A stretch of 64,000 nucleotides of DNA from Haloarculaceae archaeon H-GB1-1 (lineage in GTDB: Archaea > Halobacteriota > Halobacteria > Halobacteriales > Haloarculaceae): contig JARUKX010000012.1 of assembly GCA_029688825.1 (NCBI GenBank), positions 26,428 to 90,427 on the forward strand, given 5' to 3'. Below are positions 7,477-15,547 of this stretch, piece by piece (position 1 is the first letter of the stretch; every line of letters starts with the position of its first letter). Under the pieces are notes generated by a model, which was not told the origin of the DNA, made no database searches, and worked only from the letters and a program-made list of their open reading frames with translations. Position numbers and translations under genes: made by a program.

Positions 7477-9126
7477 GTGGAGCCGGAACCTTGGCACAAG
7501 AACGCCGTCGTGTACGCGCTCGACGTCGAGACGTTCTCCGACTCCGACGGAAACGGGGTCGGTGACTTCCGGGGACTCATCGACCAGCTGGATTACCTCA
7601 ACAGACTCGGCGTCTCGGCGCTGTGGCTTCTCCCGTTCTACCCGACGCCGAATCGAGACAACGGCTACGACGTGAAAGATTACTACGGCGTCGACCCACG
7701 ACTCGGGACGCTCGGCGACTTCGTGGAGTTCGTCCACGAGGCCGACGACCGGGGGATCCGCGTCATCGTCGACCTCGTCGTGAACCACACGTCCGACCAG
7801 CATCCGTGGTTCGAGCAGGCACGGAGCGACCCGGACTCGAAGTATCGTGACTACTACGTGTGGGTCGAGGAGCCGCCACCGCCGGACCCGGAACGCGGGA
7901 CGGTGTTCCCCGGCGAGGTGGAGGACGAGCGCGTCTGGACGTACGACACCAGCGCAGACGCGTACTACTTCCATCGGTTCTACCCGTTCCAACCGGACCT
8001 CAACCTCGCGAACCCGGCCGTCCGCGAGGAGATCTACAAGATCATGAAGTTCTGGCTGGAACTCGGCGTCGACGGGTTCCGCATCGACGCCGCGACGCTG
8101 ATGATCCAGCCGAAACACCCCGATGCCGAGCGGCTGGACGACCCGCACGAGCTACTGCGGAGCCTGAAGCGCCACGTCCTGGCACAGGAGGGAGACGCCA
8201 TCCTGCTCGCGGAGGCCGACGACGCCCCCGACGAGCTGGCGAGCTACTTCGGGGATAGCGACGAGATGGACCTGCTCATGAACTTCGTGTTGAACGCCCA
8301 CACCATCGCCGCGCTCGCGATGGAGGACGCTGGCCCGCTCGTTACGGGGCTCGACCGACTCCCCGAGGCGGGGAGCGGACAGTGGCTGACCTTCCTCCGG
8401 AACTACGACGAACTCAACATCGGCAGATTGCCCGCATCCCTTCGCGAGGACGTCTTCGAGCGGTTCGCCCCCGAAGAGGGAATGCGCATCTACGGCCGCG
8501 GAATCCGTCGCCGAATCGCGCCGATGCTCGACGGCGACCAGGACCGCATCGAACTCGCGTACAGTCTCCTCTTCTCGCTGCCGGGGACGCCGCTCGTCCT
8601 CTACGGCGACGAGATCGGCATGGGCGACGACCTCTCGCGACCGGGCAGGACGTCCGTGCGGACGCCGATGCAGTGGAACGACCAACCCAACGCGGGCTTC
8701 TCCAGCGCACCGGATGCGGACCTCGTCGCGCCGGTCGTGACGACCGGCGACTTCGGCTACGAACGGGTGAACGTCGCTGCACAGCGGTCGGACCCGACCT
8801 CGCTGCTCAACTGGACCCAGCGGCTGATCGCGACCCGTCGGGAGTGTCCCGAGATCGGAAACGGGACGGTAGAGGTGATCGAAACGGACGAATCGAGCGT
8901 GTTCGCCCACAGGTGCGACTGGAACGAGCGAACCGTATTCTGCGTCCACAACCTCGCTTCGGAGTCGTGTACGGCCCACCTGGCTGTCGACCTGGCACGT
9001 CCCGACCCGATCTCGCCGACGTTCGGCACGTCCCAGCTCTCCCCGGTCGAGGACGGCGGCTGTGAGATTGCCCTCGACGGCTACGGCTACGGCTGGTACC
9101 GTGTGGACGCCGACCAGGGCGACTAG
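7477..9126 (+). CDS. GH13 alpha-amylase family enzyme, trehalose synthase-like
   Basis: A 549-residue cytoplasmic GH13 enzyme with no signal peptide. The (beta/alpha)8 barrel shows region I DLVVNHTS (99-106), region II GFRIDAATL with nucleophile D204, region III LLAEADD with acid/base E246, and region IV FLRNYDEL with the stabiliser D311. The order and spacing resemble trehalose synthase (maltose glucosyltransferase) and related alpha-glucosyltransferases. The almost invariant histidine of region IV (NHD) is tyrosine here (Y310), which may change substrate handling. The start is GTG 7477, 77 nt after the ABC operon. The gene converges on a second GH13 gene, sharing a CTAG at the stop codons. 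Exact substrate specificity is not predictable. Confidence 0.85.
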   Translation: MEPEPWHKNAVVYALDVETFSDSDGNGVGDFRGLIDQLDYLNRLGVSALWLLPFYPTPNRDNGYDVKDYYGVDPRLGTLGDFVEFVHEADDRGIRVIVDLVVNHTSDQHPWFEQARSDPDSKYRDYYVWVEEPPPPDPERGTVFPGEVEDERVWTYDTSADAYYFHRFYPFQPDLNLANPAVREEIYKIMKFWLELGVDGFRIDAATLMIQPKHPDAERLDDPHELLRSLKRHVLAQEGDAILLAEADDAPDELASYFGDSDEMDLLMNFVLNAHTIAALAMEDAGPLVTGLDRLPEAGSGQWLTFLRNYDELNIGRLPASLREDVFERFAPEEGMRIYGRGIRRRIAPMLDGDQDRIELAYSLLFSLPGTPLVLYGDEIGMGDDLSRPGRTSVRTPMQWNDQPNAGFSSAPDADLVAPVVTTGDFGYERVNVAAQRSDPTSLLNWTQRLIATRRECPEIGNGTVEVIETDESSVFAHRCDWNERTVFCVHNLASESCTAHLAVDLARPDPISPTFGTSQLSPVEDGGCEIALDGYGYGWYRVDADQGD

Positions 9127-10835
9127 TCCAGCAGGTACACTCTGGCTTCGTACGGCCGAAGCCGAACGCCGGCCGGCGAATCCTGGGCGTCGACGTCGTA
9201 GTTCGCGAGCAACAGGGTGGGGTCGTCGACGGACACCTCCTCTGGGAGTTCGAATCGCGACGGCTCGGTCGAGAAGTTCAACACGACGAGCGCGCGCTGT
9301 TCCTCGCCCCGCCGGAGGTAGGCGTATATCTCCGGATGGTCGGGCAGGAGCAGTTCGTACCGGCCGGAGACCAGCACGTCGTGGTCGTGACGGAGGTCGA
9401 TGAGTCGTCGGTAGTAGTGCCACACGGAGTCGGTGTCGGCACGGGCGGACTCGACGTTGATCTCCGTGTAGTTCGGGTTGACGGTGAGCCACGGCTCGCC
9501 CGTCGTGAACCCGGCGTTCGCCGAATCGTTCCACTGGACCGGCGTCCGCGCGTTGTCGCGGCTGCCGTATCGGACCGCGTCGCCGATGTCGTCGAAGTTC
9601 TCGACGTCGTCGCGTTCGAGCATCCGCTCGACGTAGCGGATGGTCTCGACGTCGGTGAACTCGTCGACGCTCTCGAAGGGGACGTTCGTCATGCCGATCT
9701 CCTCGCCCTGGTAGACGAACGGCGTCCCGCGGAGGGTGTGCAAGAGGGTTCCCAACAGTTTCGCGGACTCGACGCGGTACGCCTCGTCGTCGCCGAATCG
9801 GGAGACCATCCGCGGCTGGTCGTGGTTGTTGAGGTACAGCGCGTTCCAGCCGTCGGGATAGAGCCCCTCCTGCCAGAGGGTGAACGTCTCTTTCAAGTCG
9901 GTCAGCTTCCAGTCGCTGAAGTTCCACGGGTCCGCCTCGCCCTCGTCCAAACGCATGTGCTCGAAGTGGAACACCATGTCGAGCGGCGCGTCCGTGCCGG
10001 CGTACGCCAGCGCGTCCTCGACGGAGATGCCCGGCATCTCGCCGACGGTCAGGACGTCGTAGTCGGCGAGGACCTCGTCGTGCATCTCCCAGAGGTACTC
10101 CTCGACGTGCGGGCCGTTGATGAAGTGTTCGCTCCCGGTGACGACCTCCGAGGGATGGCCGTCCGGAAGCCCATCCGTCTTTGAGATGAAGTTGATCACG
10201 TCCATCCGGAAGCCGTCGACGTCCTTGTCCAGCCACCAGCGCATCATCTCGTAGACGTCCTCTCTGACCGCGGGGTTCGTCCAGTTCAGGTCCGGTTGGG
10301 TCTCGTCGAACAGGTGGAGGTAGTACGCGCCACGAACCTCGTCGTAGGTCCACGCGGGACCGCCGAACAGCGAGTCCCAGTTGTTCGGCGGGCCGTCGTC
10401 GCTCTCGCGCCAGACGTAGTAGTCGATGTAGGGGTCCTCCTTCCGACGGGACCGCTCGAACCACTCGTGCTCGCTGGACGTGTGGTTGACGACGAGGTCC
10501 ATGATGAGCCGCACGTCCCGCTCGTGCAGGCCGTCTCGCAACCGTTCCCAGTCGCGCATCGTCCCGAACTCGTCGAGAGTGGAGCGGTAGTCCCGGACGT
10601 CGTAGCCGTAGTCGTTCAGCGGCGAGTCGTAGACCGGCGTCAGCCAGACGACGTCGACGCCGAGGTCGGCGATGTAGTCCAGTTTCTCGACGATGCCCGG
10701 AATGTCGCCGACGCCGTCACCGGCGATGGCGTCGGCGGTCGCGTCGTCAGGGGTGCTGTCGTTGAAGCTTCGGGGATATATCTGGTAGACGACCGCGTCG
10801 TCCCACCAGGTGGGGGCGTTGGATGTCGACGTCAC
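9123..10835 (-). CDS. GH13 alpha-glucosidase (oligo-1,6-glucosidase-like)
   Basis: A 570-residue cytoplasmic GH13 hydrolase. Region I is DLVVNHTS, region II GFRMDVINF with nucleophile D212, region III LTVGEMPG with acid/base E266, and region IV YLNNHDQPR with D339. All catalytic residues are intact. In this subfamily a Val directly after the nucleophile (V213) is associated with alpha-1,6 rather than alpha-1,4 specificity, so an isomaltase or oligo-1,6-glucosidase activity is likely. GTG 10835 is chosen because the protein start (TSTSNAPTWWDDAVVYQIYP) fits the family and an AATTAA element lies about 20 nt upstream. An ATG at 10916 would add 27 residues with no family similarity. With its convergent neighbour it forms a small alpha-glucan or trehalose module. 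Confidence 0.88.
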   Translation of the reverse strand: MTSTSNAPTWWDDAVVYQIYPRSFNDSTPDDATADAIAGDGVGDIPGIVEKLDYIADLGVDVVWLTPVYDSPLNDYGYDVRDYRSTLDEFGTMRDWERLRDGLHERDVRLIMDLVVNHTSSEHEWFERSRRKEDPYIDYYVWRESDDGPPNNWDSLFGGPAWTYDEVRGAYYLHLFDETQPDLNWTNPAVREDVYEMMRWWLDKDVDGFRMDVINFISKTDGLPDGHPSEVVTGSEHFINGPHVEEYLWEMHDEVLADYDVLTVGEMPGISVEDALAYAGTDAPLDMVFHFEHMRLDEGEADPWNFSDWKLTDLKETFTLWQEGLYPDGWNALYLNNHDQPRMVSRFGDDEAYRVESAKLLGTLLHTLRGTPFVYQGEEIGMTNVPFESVDEFTDVETIRYVERMLERDDVENFDDIGDAVRYGSRDNARTPVQWNDSANAGFTTGEPWLTVNPNYTEINVESARADTDSVWHYYRRLIDLRHDHDVLVSGRYELLLPDHPEIYAYLRRGEEQRALVVLNFSTEPSRFELPEEVSVDDPTLLLANYDVDAQDSPAGVRLRPYEARVYLLD

Positions 10836-10945
10836 GAATTGTACGCAGTTAATTGGGCCCCAGCCTACATGAGCGCCGTGGCGGCGGGTCGTCGCGCGCC
10901 GACCATCCGCGTACACTTTTGAACGAGAGCGACGAACGCAGTGCC

Positions 10946-11923
10946 ATGGAGTACACCACCCTCGGCGACACCGGCATGGAAGTCAGTCGCATCTGTCTCG
11001 GTTGCATGAGCTTCGGGTCCTCGGACTGGCGCTCGTGGGTACTAGACGAGGACGAGGGACTGGAGCTGATCGACCGCGCCATCGACCTCGGCATCAACTT
11101 CTTCGACACCGCGAACATGTACTCGAAGGGCGAGTCCGAACGCATCCTCGGCAAGGGACTGGAGGGCCATCGCGAGGAGTCCGTGGTCGCGACGAAGTGC
11201 TACTTCCAGATGGACGAGGACAACCCCCATTCGGGCGGGCTCTCCCGGAAGGCCATCGAGCAGGAGCTGTCGAACAGCCTCGACAGGCTCGGGATGGACA
11301 CCATCGACCTCTACCAGCTCCACCGCTGGGACGACGACACCGCCGTCGAGACGACGCTCGGCGCGCTCGACGACGCCGTCCGTCGCGGACAGGTCCGCCA
11401 CGTCGGAGCGAGTTCGATGTGGGCCCACCAGTTCGCGAAGGGCCTCTACACCGCGGACGCGCTCGGCACCGAGCGGTTCGTCTCGATGCAGGACCACTAC
11501 AATCTCCTCTACCGAGAGGAGGAGCGGGAGATGCTCCCGCTCTGTGCCGACGAGGGCGTCGCCGTCATGCCGTGGAGTCCGCTCGCGCGCGGGTACCTCA
11601 CGCGACCCCACGAGCAGTTCGACGCGACGGCCCGCGGCGAGGTCGACCAGCACGCACGCGACCACCCGTACTTCGAGGGGGGCGGGAAAGAGATAAACGA
11701 GCGCGTCGAGGAACTCGCCGGCGAGTACGACGCCTCGATGGCCCAGATCTCGCTCGCGTGGCTGTTCGAGAAGGACGTCGTGACCGCGCCCATCGTCGGC
11801 ACGACCAGCGTCGAACACCTCGAAGAGGCGGTCGAGGCGCTGGACATCTCGCTCGACGACAGCGACGTGGAATGGCTGGAGGAGCCGTACGAACCCGTTC
11901 GGGTCTCCGGCCACGACGACTGA
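10946..11923 (+). CDS. Aldo/keto reductase
   Basis: A 325-residue NADPH-dependent aldo/keto reductase with a TIM barrel. The catalytic tetrad can be read as Asp and Tyr in FFDTANMYSKGESE, Lys in VVATKCYF and His in YQLHRWDDD. The C-terminal AQISLAWLFEKDVVTAPIVG is the usual cofactor-side helix and strand. The MEYTTLGDTGMEVSRICLGCMSFG opening is typical of the YajO/Tas-like class. ATG 10946 is preferred to the frame opening at 10853 because a TACACTTTT element sits about 30 nt before it. The physiological carbonyl substrate is unknown. Confidence 0.9.
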   Translation: MEYTTLGDTGMEVSRICLGCMSFGSSDWRSWVLDEDEGLELIDRAIDLGINFFDTANMYSKGESERILGKGLEGHREESVVATKCYFQMDEDNPHSGGLSRKAIEQELSNSLDRLGMDTIDLYQLHRWDDDTAVETTLGALDDAVRRGQVRHVGASSMWAHQFAKGLYTADALGTERFVSMQDHYNLLYREEEREMLPLCADEGVAVMPWSPLARGYLTRPHEQFDATARGEVDQHARDHPYFEGGGKEINERVEELAGEYDASMAQISLAWLFEKDVVTAPIVGTTSVEHLEEAVEALDISLDDSDVEWLEEPYEPVRVSGHDD

Positions 11924-11942
11924 TCCGGGCGACGAACGACGT

Positions 11943-12710
11943 CTAGCTCGACGTCATCCCGCCGTCGACGACGAGCGATTCGCCGTTGACGTACGACGCG
12001 CGGTCGCTCGCGAGGAAGGTGATCGCGTCGGCGATCTCGTCGGGTTGACCGGCGCGACGGAGCGGGATAGTCTGCTCCATCTGTTCGCCCGCTTCGGTGC
12101 CGACGAGTGGGACGTCCTCGGAGGTCATCGCTGTCTCGGTCAGCCCGGGATGGACGGCGTTGACGCGGATGCCCTCCGGGCCGAGTTCGGCCGCGAGCGC
12201 GTAGGTCATGAGTCGGACCGCGCCCTTCGACATCGAGTAGGTGACCGTTCCCGGCCCACCTTCGATGCCGGCTGTCGAAGAGACGTTGACGATGCGGCCG
12301 TCGCGGTCGTTCTCGAGCATCCGCTGGGCCGCGACCTGTGCGGCGAAGAACGAGCCGCGAGCGTTGACGTTCAGGAGTCGGTCGTACTCCTCGGGCGTCA
12401 CCTCGACGAACGGCCCCTGCGTGACGATGCCGGCGTTGTTCACCAGAATCGAGATGCCGCCGAACCGGTCGGCGGCCTCGACAGCGGCGACGAGTTGGTC
12501 GTAGTTGGTGACGTCGCACTCGACGAAGACCGCGTCAGCGTCGGTCTCGTCGGCGATGCGCTCGTGGGTCGGCTGGCCGCCTTCACGGGGCTCCGCCTGT
12601 CTGTCCGCGACGACGACGTCCGCGCCCGCCTCGGCGAGCGAGAGGGCTGTCGCGCGACCGATGCCGCTGGCTGCGCCAGTCACGACGGCAGCGTGGTCAG
12701 TGAGATCCAT
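11943..12710 (-). CDS. Short-chain dehydrogenase/reductase
   Basis: A 255-residue classical SDR oxidoreductase. The Rossmann motif TGAASGIG (11-18), NNAG (91-94) and the catalytic YSMSK (Y158, K162) with the preceding NVSS serine are all present. Asp after the second beta strand (VVVADRQ) points to NAD(H) preference. The GESLVVDGGMTSS C terminus is family-typical. It converges on the aldo/keto reductase with an 18-nt gap. Proteins of this type act on sugars, alcohols or 3-ketoacyl substrates; the specific reaction cannot be read from the sequence. Confidence 0.9.
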   Translation of the reverse strand: MDLTDHAAVVTGAASGIGRATALSLAEAGADVVVADRQAEPREGGQPTHERIADETDADAVFVECDVTNYDQLVAAVEAADRFGGISILVNNAGIVTQGPFVEVTPEEYDRLLNVNARGSFFAAQVAAQRMLENDRDGRIVNVSSTAGIEGGPGTVTYSMSKGAVRLMTYALAAELGPEGIRVNAVHPGLTETAMTSEDVPLVGTEAGEQMEQTIPLRRAGQPDEIADAITFLASDRASYVNGESLVVDGGMTSS

Positions 12711-12753
12711 ACGTGACAGTCGGAGGACAGGAGAAAAACACCTCCTCTCGTTA

Positions 12754-13263
12754 TCACGAACCGAGAACGTCGTCGGCGACGCGTTCCAGCGTTCGGACGC
12801 TCTCGTCGTCGTAGGCGATGACGCGCACGTCGGAGAGCGTCTCGGGCTCGTACTCCGCGACGACCTGACTGACGAGTCGCGCGCCGTCTGCGACCTCGAA
12901 CCCGGCGACGCCCGTCCCCAGCAGCGGCAGCACCAGCGAGCGAGCGCCGAGTTCGTCGGCGCGTTCGAGCGCGTTCCGCGTCGCGTCTCGGATGCTCTCG
13001 GCCGTCGCGCGACCGTCCCCGTAGTGGGGCATCGCGGCGGCGTGGACGACCCACTCGGCGTCGAGGTCGTAGGCGTCCGTCACGGCGACGCCACCGAGGT
13101 CGACCGGCCCCTTCGAGACGGCCTCCTCGTTTATCGCGCCACCAGCGCCGCGGCGGAGCGCACCGGCGACGCCGGACCCCATCTCCAGGCTCGTCCCGGC
13201 GGCGTTGACGAGTACGTCGGCGGACTGTGCGGCGATGTCTCCCTGCACGACTTCGAAGTCCAT
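12754..13263 (-). CDS. Macro domain protein (ADP-ribose binding or hydrolase)
   Basis: A 169-residue stand-alone macro domain. The ADP-ribose-binding signatures are visible: FEVVQGDIAAQSADVLVNAA with the NAAG triad, the glycine-rich GSGVAGALRRGAG loop, HAAAMPHYGD, and LPLLGTGVAGF. Family members bind ADP-ribose or remove it from proteins or O-acetyl-ADP-ribose. The internal ATG at 13263 is chosen because homology begins at MDFEVVQGDI; a longer frame to 13356 has no conserved content. It reads in the same direction as the SDR gene 43 nt downstream and may share its transcript. Confidence 0.87.
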   Translation of the reverse strand: MDFEVVQGDIAAQSADVLVNAAGTSLEMGSGVAGALRRGAGGAINEEAVSKGPVDLGGVAVTDAYDLDAEWVVHAAAMPHYGDGRATAESIRDATRNALERADELGARSLVLPLLGTGVAGFEVADGARLVSQVVAEYEPETLSDVRVIAYDDESVRTLERVADDVLGS

Positions 13264-13386
13264 AGCGGGAGATTCGGTCGCACGGCGGAAAAAGCCATGT
13301 CGAGGACGCCCATGAGTCCGGAGGGCGTCGAAGACGAGCGGTTCGGAGACGTGCACTTCTCGGTGAGAAGGGCGCGTCTTTCTCTG

Positions 13387-14145
13387 TTACCCGATCGCCC
13401 CACGCAGCAGTTTGATTCCGAGCATGAGCGCGATTCCGACGAGAAACACGAGGAAGGAGAGCAGTGACCGTACCTCGTCGTCTTGGTGTTTGATTTCGGG
13501 AATCAGGTCGGAGCTCGCGATGTAGATGAAGTTCCCCGCCGCAAACGGGAGGAGAACTGCCGGCAGGCCAGTGACGACGTCGTCGAGGACGAACCCGACG
13601 ACGCCGCCGAGGATGACGGTCGTCTGCGTGAGGAAGTTGAGGACGAGCGCCCGCCGCCGCTCGAACCCGCTGTAGAGGAGGACGCCGAAATCGCCGATCT
13701 CCTGAGGAATCTCGTGTAAGGCGATGGCCAGCGTCGTAACGACGCCCACTGGAGTCCCAACGAGGAACGCGCCCGCGATGACGAGCCCGTCGATGAAGTT
13801 GTGAAGCGTATCGGAGACTAGGACGAGATACGAGACCGGCTCGTGTTCGTGGACGTCGGCGTGGTCGTGTTGCCAGTGGAGGAACTGTTCGAGGACGTAG
13901 AACAGACAGAAGCCTCCGATGACCCAGAGAAACAACGGAAGTGTATCCTCGCTCCCCGTTTCGGTGATCGCGCGCGGGAGGAGATGGAGGAACGCGCCAC
14001 CGATGAGACTGCCGGCGGCTAACGCCACCAGCCCCAGGAGGACAGAGTCGACCAGTTCCTCGCGAAGGAAGAGCGTGAGAACGCCGATCCACGCCGTCAG
14101 GCTGATTCCGACCGTCGCTACGACTATCCACCCGAACGGACCCAT
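13387..14145 (-). CDS. ZIP family divalent-metal transporter
   Basis: A 252-residue polytopic protein with about eight TM helices. It carries the ZIP metal-site motifs HNFIDG in TM4 and HEIPQEIGD in TM5. A His-rich cytosolic loop HWQHDHADVHEHE (about 90-102) lies between TM3 and TM4, as in zinc/iron ZIP permeases. It would move Zn2+, Fe2+ or Mn2+ into the cytoplasm. Its promoter has a TTTATTG element about 27 nt upstream and a short inverted repeat between TATA and ATG. It differs from the second ZIP protein in this window, which has an extracellular domain. Confidence 0.9.
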   Translation of the reverse strand: MGPFGWIVVATVGISLTAWIGVLTLFLREELVDSVLLGLVALAAGSLIGGAFLHLLPRAITETGSEDTLPLFLWVIGGFCLFYVLEQFLHWQHDHADVHEHEPVSYLVLVSDTLHNFIDGLVIAGAFLVGTPVGVVTTLAIALHEIPQEIGDFGVLLYSGFERRRALVLNFLTQTTVILGGVVGFVLDDVVTGLPAVLLPFAAGNFIYIASSDLIPEIKHQDDEVRSLLSFLVFLVGIALMLGIKLLRGAIG

Positions 14146-14147
14146 CT

Positions 14148-14162
14148 AACCGGATTTCGGTT
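14148..14162. promoter_or_regulatory. Inverted repeat in the ZIP transporter promoter
   Basis: AACCG and CGGTT are separated by GATTT. The repeat lies between the putative TATA (about 14170-14178, minus strand) and the ATG at 14145, so a bound protein could block initiation. The short arms make chance occurrence possible. Confidence 0.35.
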
Positions 14163-14221
14163 GACGTGAACAATAAACTATGGAGACAGGCGAGTGCCCG
14201 GAGAGTCACTGACGCCCGCCA

Positions 14222-14926
14222 CTATCCGAGAAGAATCGCGAGCCCGTCGAAGACGAACAGGAAGTAGTACATCTGGACGACGCCGGCGACGACGAGGACG
14301 GCACCGGCGACGCGCCTGATCAGACCGGTGTTTGCGGAGAGCCGTCGCACGATGGTGTCCTTCCCGACGGCGGTCAACATCGTCACGCCGACCATGAGGG
14401 CACTCATCCCCGCGGCGTACGCGCCGAGGGTCGCGACGGCGCTGACCGGGCCGCCGGAGAGCGCCAGCGACGCGATGGCGACGAACAGCGGCGCGGTACA
14501 GCCGGCGGCCGCTGCGGCGTACACGACGCCGAACAGGAAGTAGCCGGTCGGTCCTCGTCGGCGTTCGGGGAGCTGAACGTGGAGCGCCGACGGGTCGAAG
14601 CGGCCCGAAAACATCGCCAGGCCGAGCAGGATCAGCACGGCACCGACGACGAGTTCCAGGACGCTCACGTTCGCGAGGACGCGAGTCCCGACCGCGAGGA
14701 CGACGCCCGCGAGCAGACCGTAGACGAGGAAGAACCCCAGACTCGTCACGAGCCCGATCCCCGCGGCTCGTCCGAGTCGACCCGCGGTGGACCCGGTGGC
14801 GTCCTCGTCGGTCCCGAGGTAGAAGGCGACGTAGCCCGGCAAGAGCGGGAACGCACACGGCGCGAAGAACGTCGCCGTCCCGAGTCCGAACGCGAAGCCG
14901 AGCCTGAGAGAACCGAGGTCGAGCAT
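14222..14926 (-). CDS. ccdA: CcdA/DsbD-type membrane thiol-reductant transporter
   Basis: A 234-residue membrane protein with about six TM helices. It belongs to the cytochrome c biogenesis CcdA family, which carries reducing equivalents from cytoplasmic thioredoxin across the membrane. Two redox cysteines sit in TM1 (FFAPCAFPLLPG) and TM4 (AAAAGCTAPLF), the canonical pair. The start codon shares its A with the TGA of the upstream TlpA gene (TGATG), a tight translational coupling. The partner is therefore the extracellular thioredoxin-like lipoprotein encoded just before it. Confidence 0.88.
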   Translation of the reverse strand: MLDLGSLRLGFAFGLGTATFFAPCAFPLLPGYVAFYLGTDEDATGSTAGRLGRAAGIGLVTSLGFFLVYGLLAGVVLAVGTRVLANVSVLELVVGAVLILLGLAMFSGRFDPSALHVQLPERRRGPTGYFLFGVVYAAAAAGCTAPLFVAIASLALSGGPVSAVATLGAYAAGMSALMVGVTMLTAVGKDTIVRRLSANTGLIRRVAGAVLVVAGVVQMYYFLFVFDGLAILLG

Positions 14927-15447
14927 CACCCGCCTCCGCTGGCACCGGCAGCACGCAGTCGTTCGGCGACGTCGTCCGCGGCGACGAGGCCGGTGTGTCG
15001 CCACTGTTCCGTTCCGTCGGCGTCGAGGACGACCAGCGTCGGGATGCGGTCGATTCCGTACCGCTCGCCGGTTCGGAGTTCGGGGTCCATCGCCACGTTC
15101 CAGGTGCCCTCGTACTCCCGCCAGAAGTCGGCCACGAGCGAGCGCTCGCTCTCCCACGTCACCGAGAGCATGTGGAGGTCGGGGAAGTCCGAGCGGATCT
15201 GCCGCAGGTGCTTCATCTGCGGTTTGCACGGCGCACACCACGTGGCGAAGAAGTCCAGCAAGACGACCGAGTTCGACGGCTGAACGGGAACGGTCGACCC
15301 GGACGACCCGGCGACAGAGAGCGTATCGAGCGCGAGTCCGTCGCTCGTCGTCTCGTCGCTCCCGGGGCTGGTCGTCGAGCAGCCGGCGAGTACCCCCAGT
15401 CCGCCGACGCCGAGCTGGAGGGCCCGCCGTCGGGTGTACCGTTCCAT
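14926..15447 (-). CDS. TlpA/ResA-like thioredoxin lipoprotein
   Basis: A 173-residue exported thioredoxin. The N terminus has a Tat-like twin-arginine signal (RRRALQLGVGGLGVLAGC) whose last Cys forms a lipobox, so the protein is expected on the outer face of the membrane. The thioredoxin fold carries the active site ATWCAPCK and the cis-proline in IDRIPTLVVLD. ResA/TlpA proteins keep extracellular thiols reduced, for example in cytochrome or copper-protein maturation. It is coupled to ccdA, which would supply its electrons. It diverges from the DUF3179 lipoprotein gene across 100 nt. Confidence 0.9.
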   Translation of the reverse strand: MERYTRRRALQLGVGGLGVLAGCSTTSPGSDETTSDGLALDTLSVAGSSGSTVPVQPSNSVVLLDFFATWCAPCKPQMKHLRQIRSDFPDLHMLSVTWESERSLVADFWREYEGTWNVAMDPELRTGERYGIDRIPTLVVLDADGTEQWRHTGLVAADDVAERLRAAGASGGG

Positions 15448-15547
15448 AGTGGGAGCTAGGCGCGCCGGGGCAAATCCGTCCCGCGACTGTGAGAGTCCGC
15501 CGCACTACCGGGGACGGTTCAAGCGGAATCGGGGGCAATCACTGACC

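Noticed and set aside
8152..10464. A 770-codon minus-strand open frame overlapping both GH13 genes
   Set aside because: It is out of frame with the true minus-strand glucosidase and has no GH13 motifs of its own.
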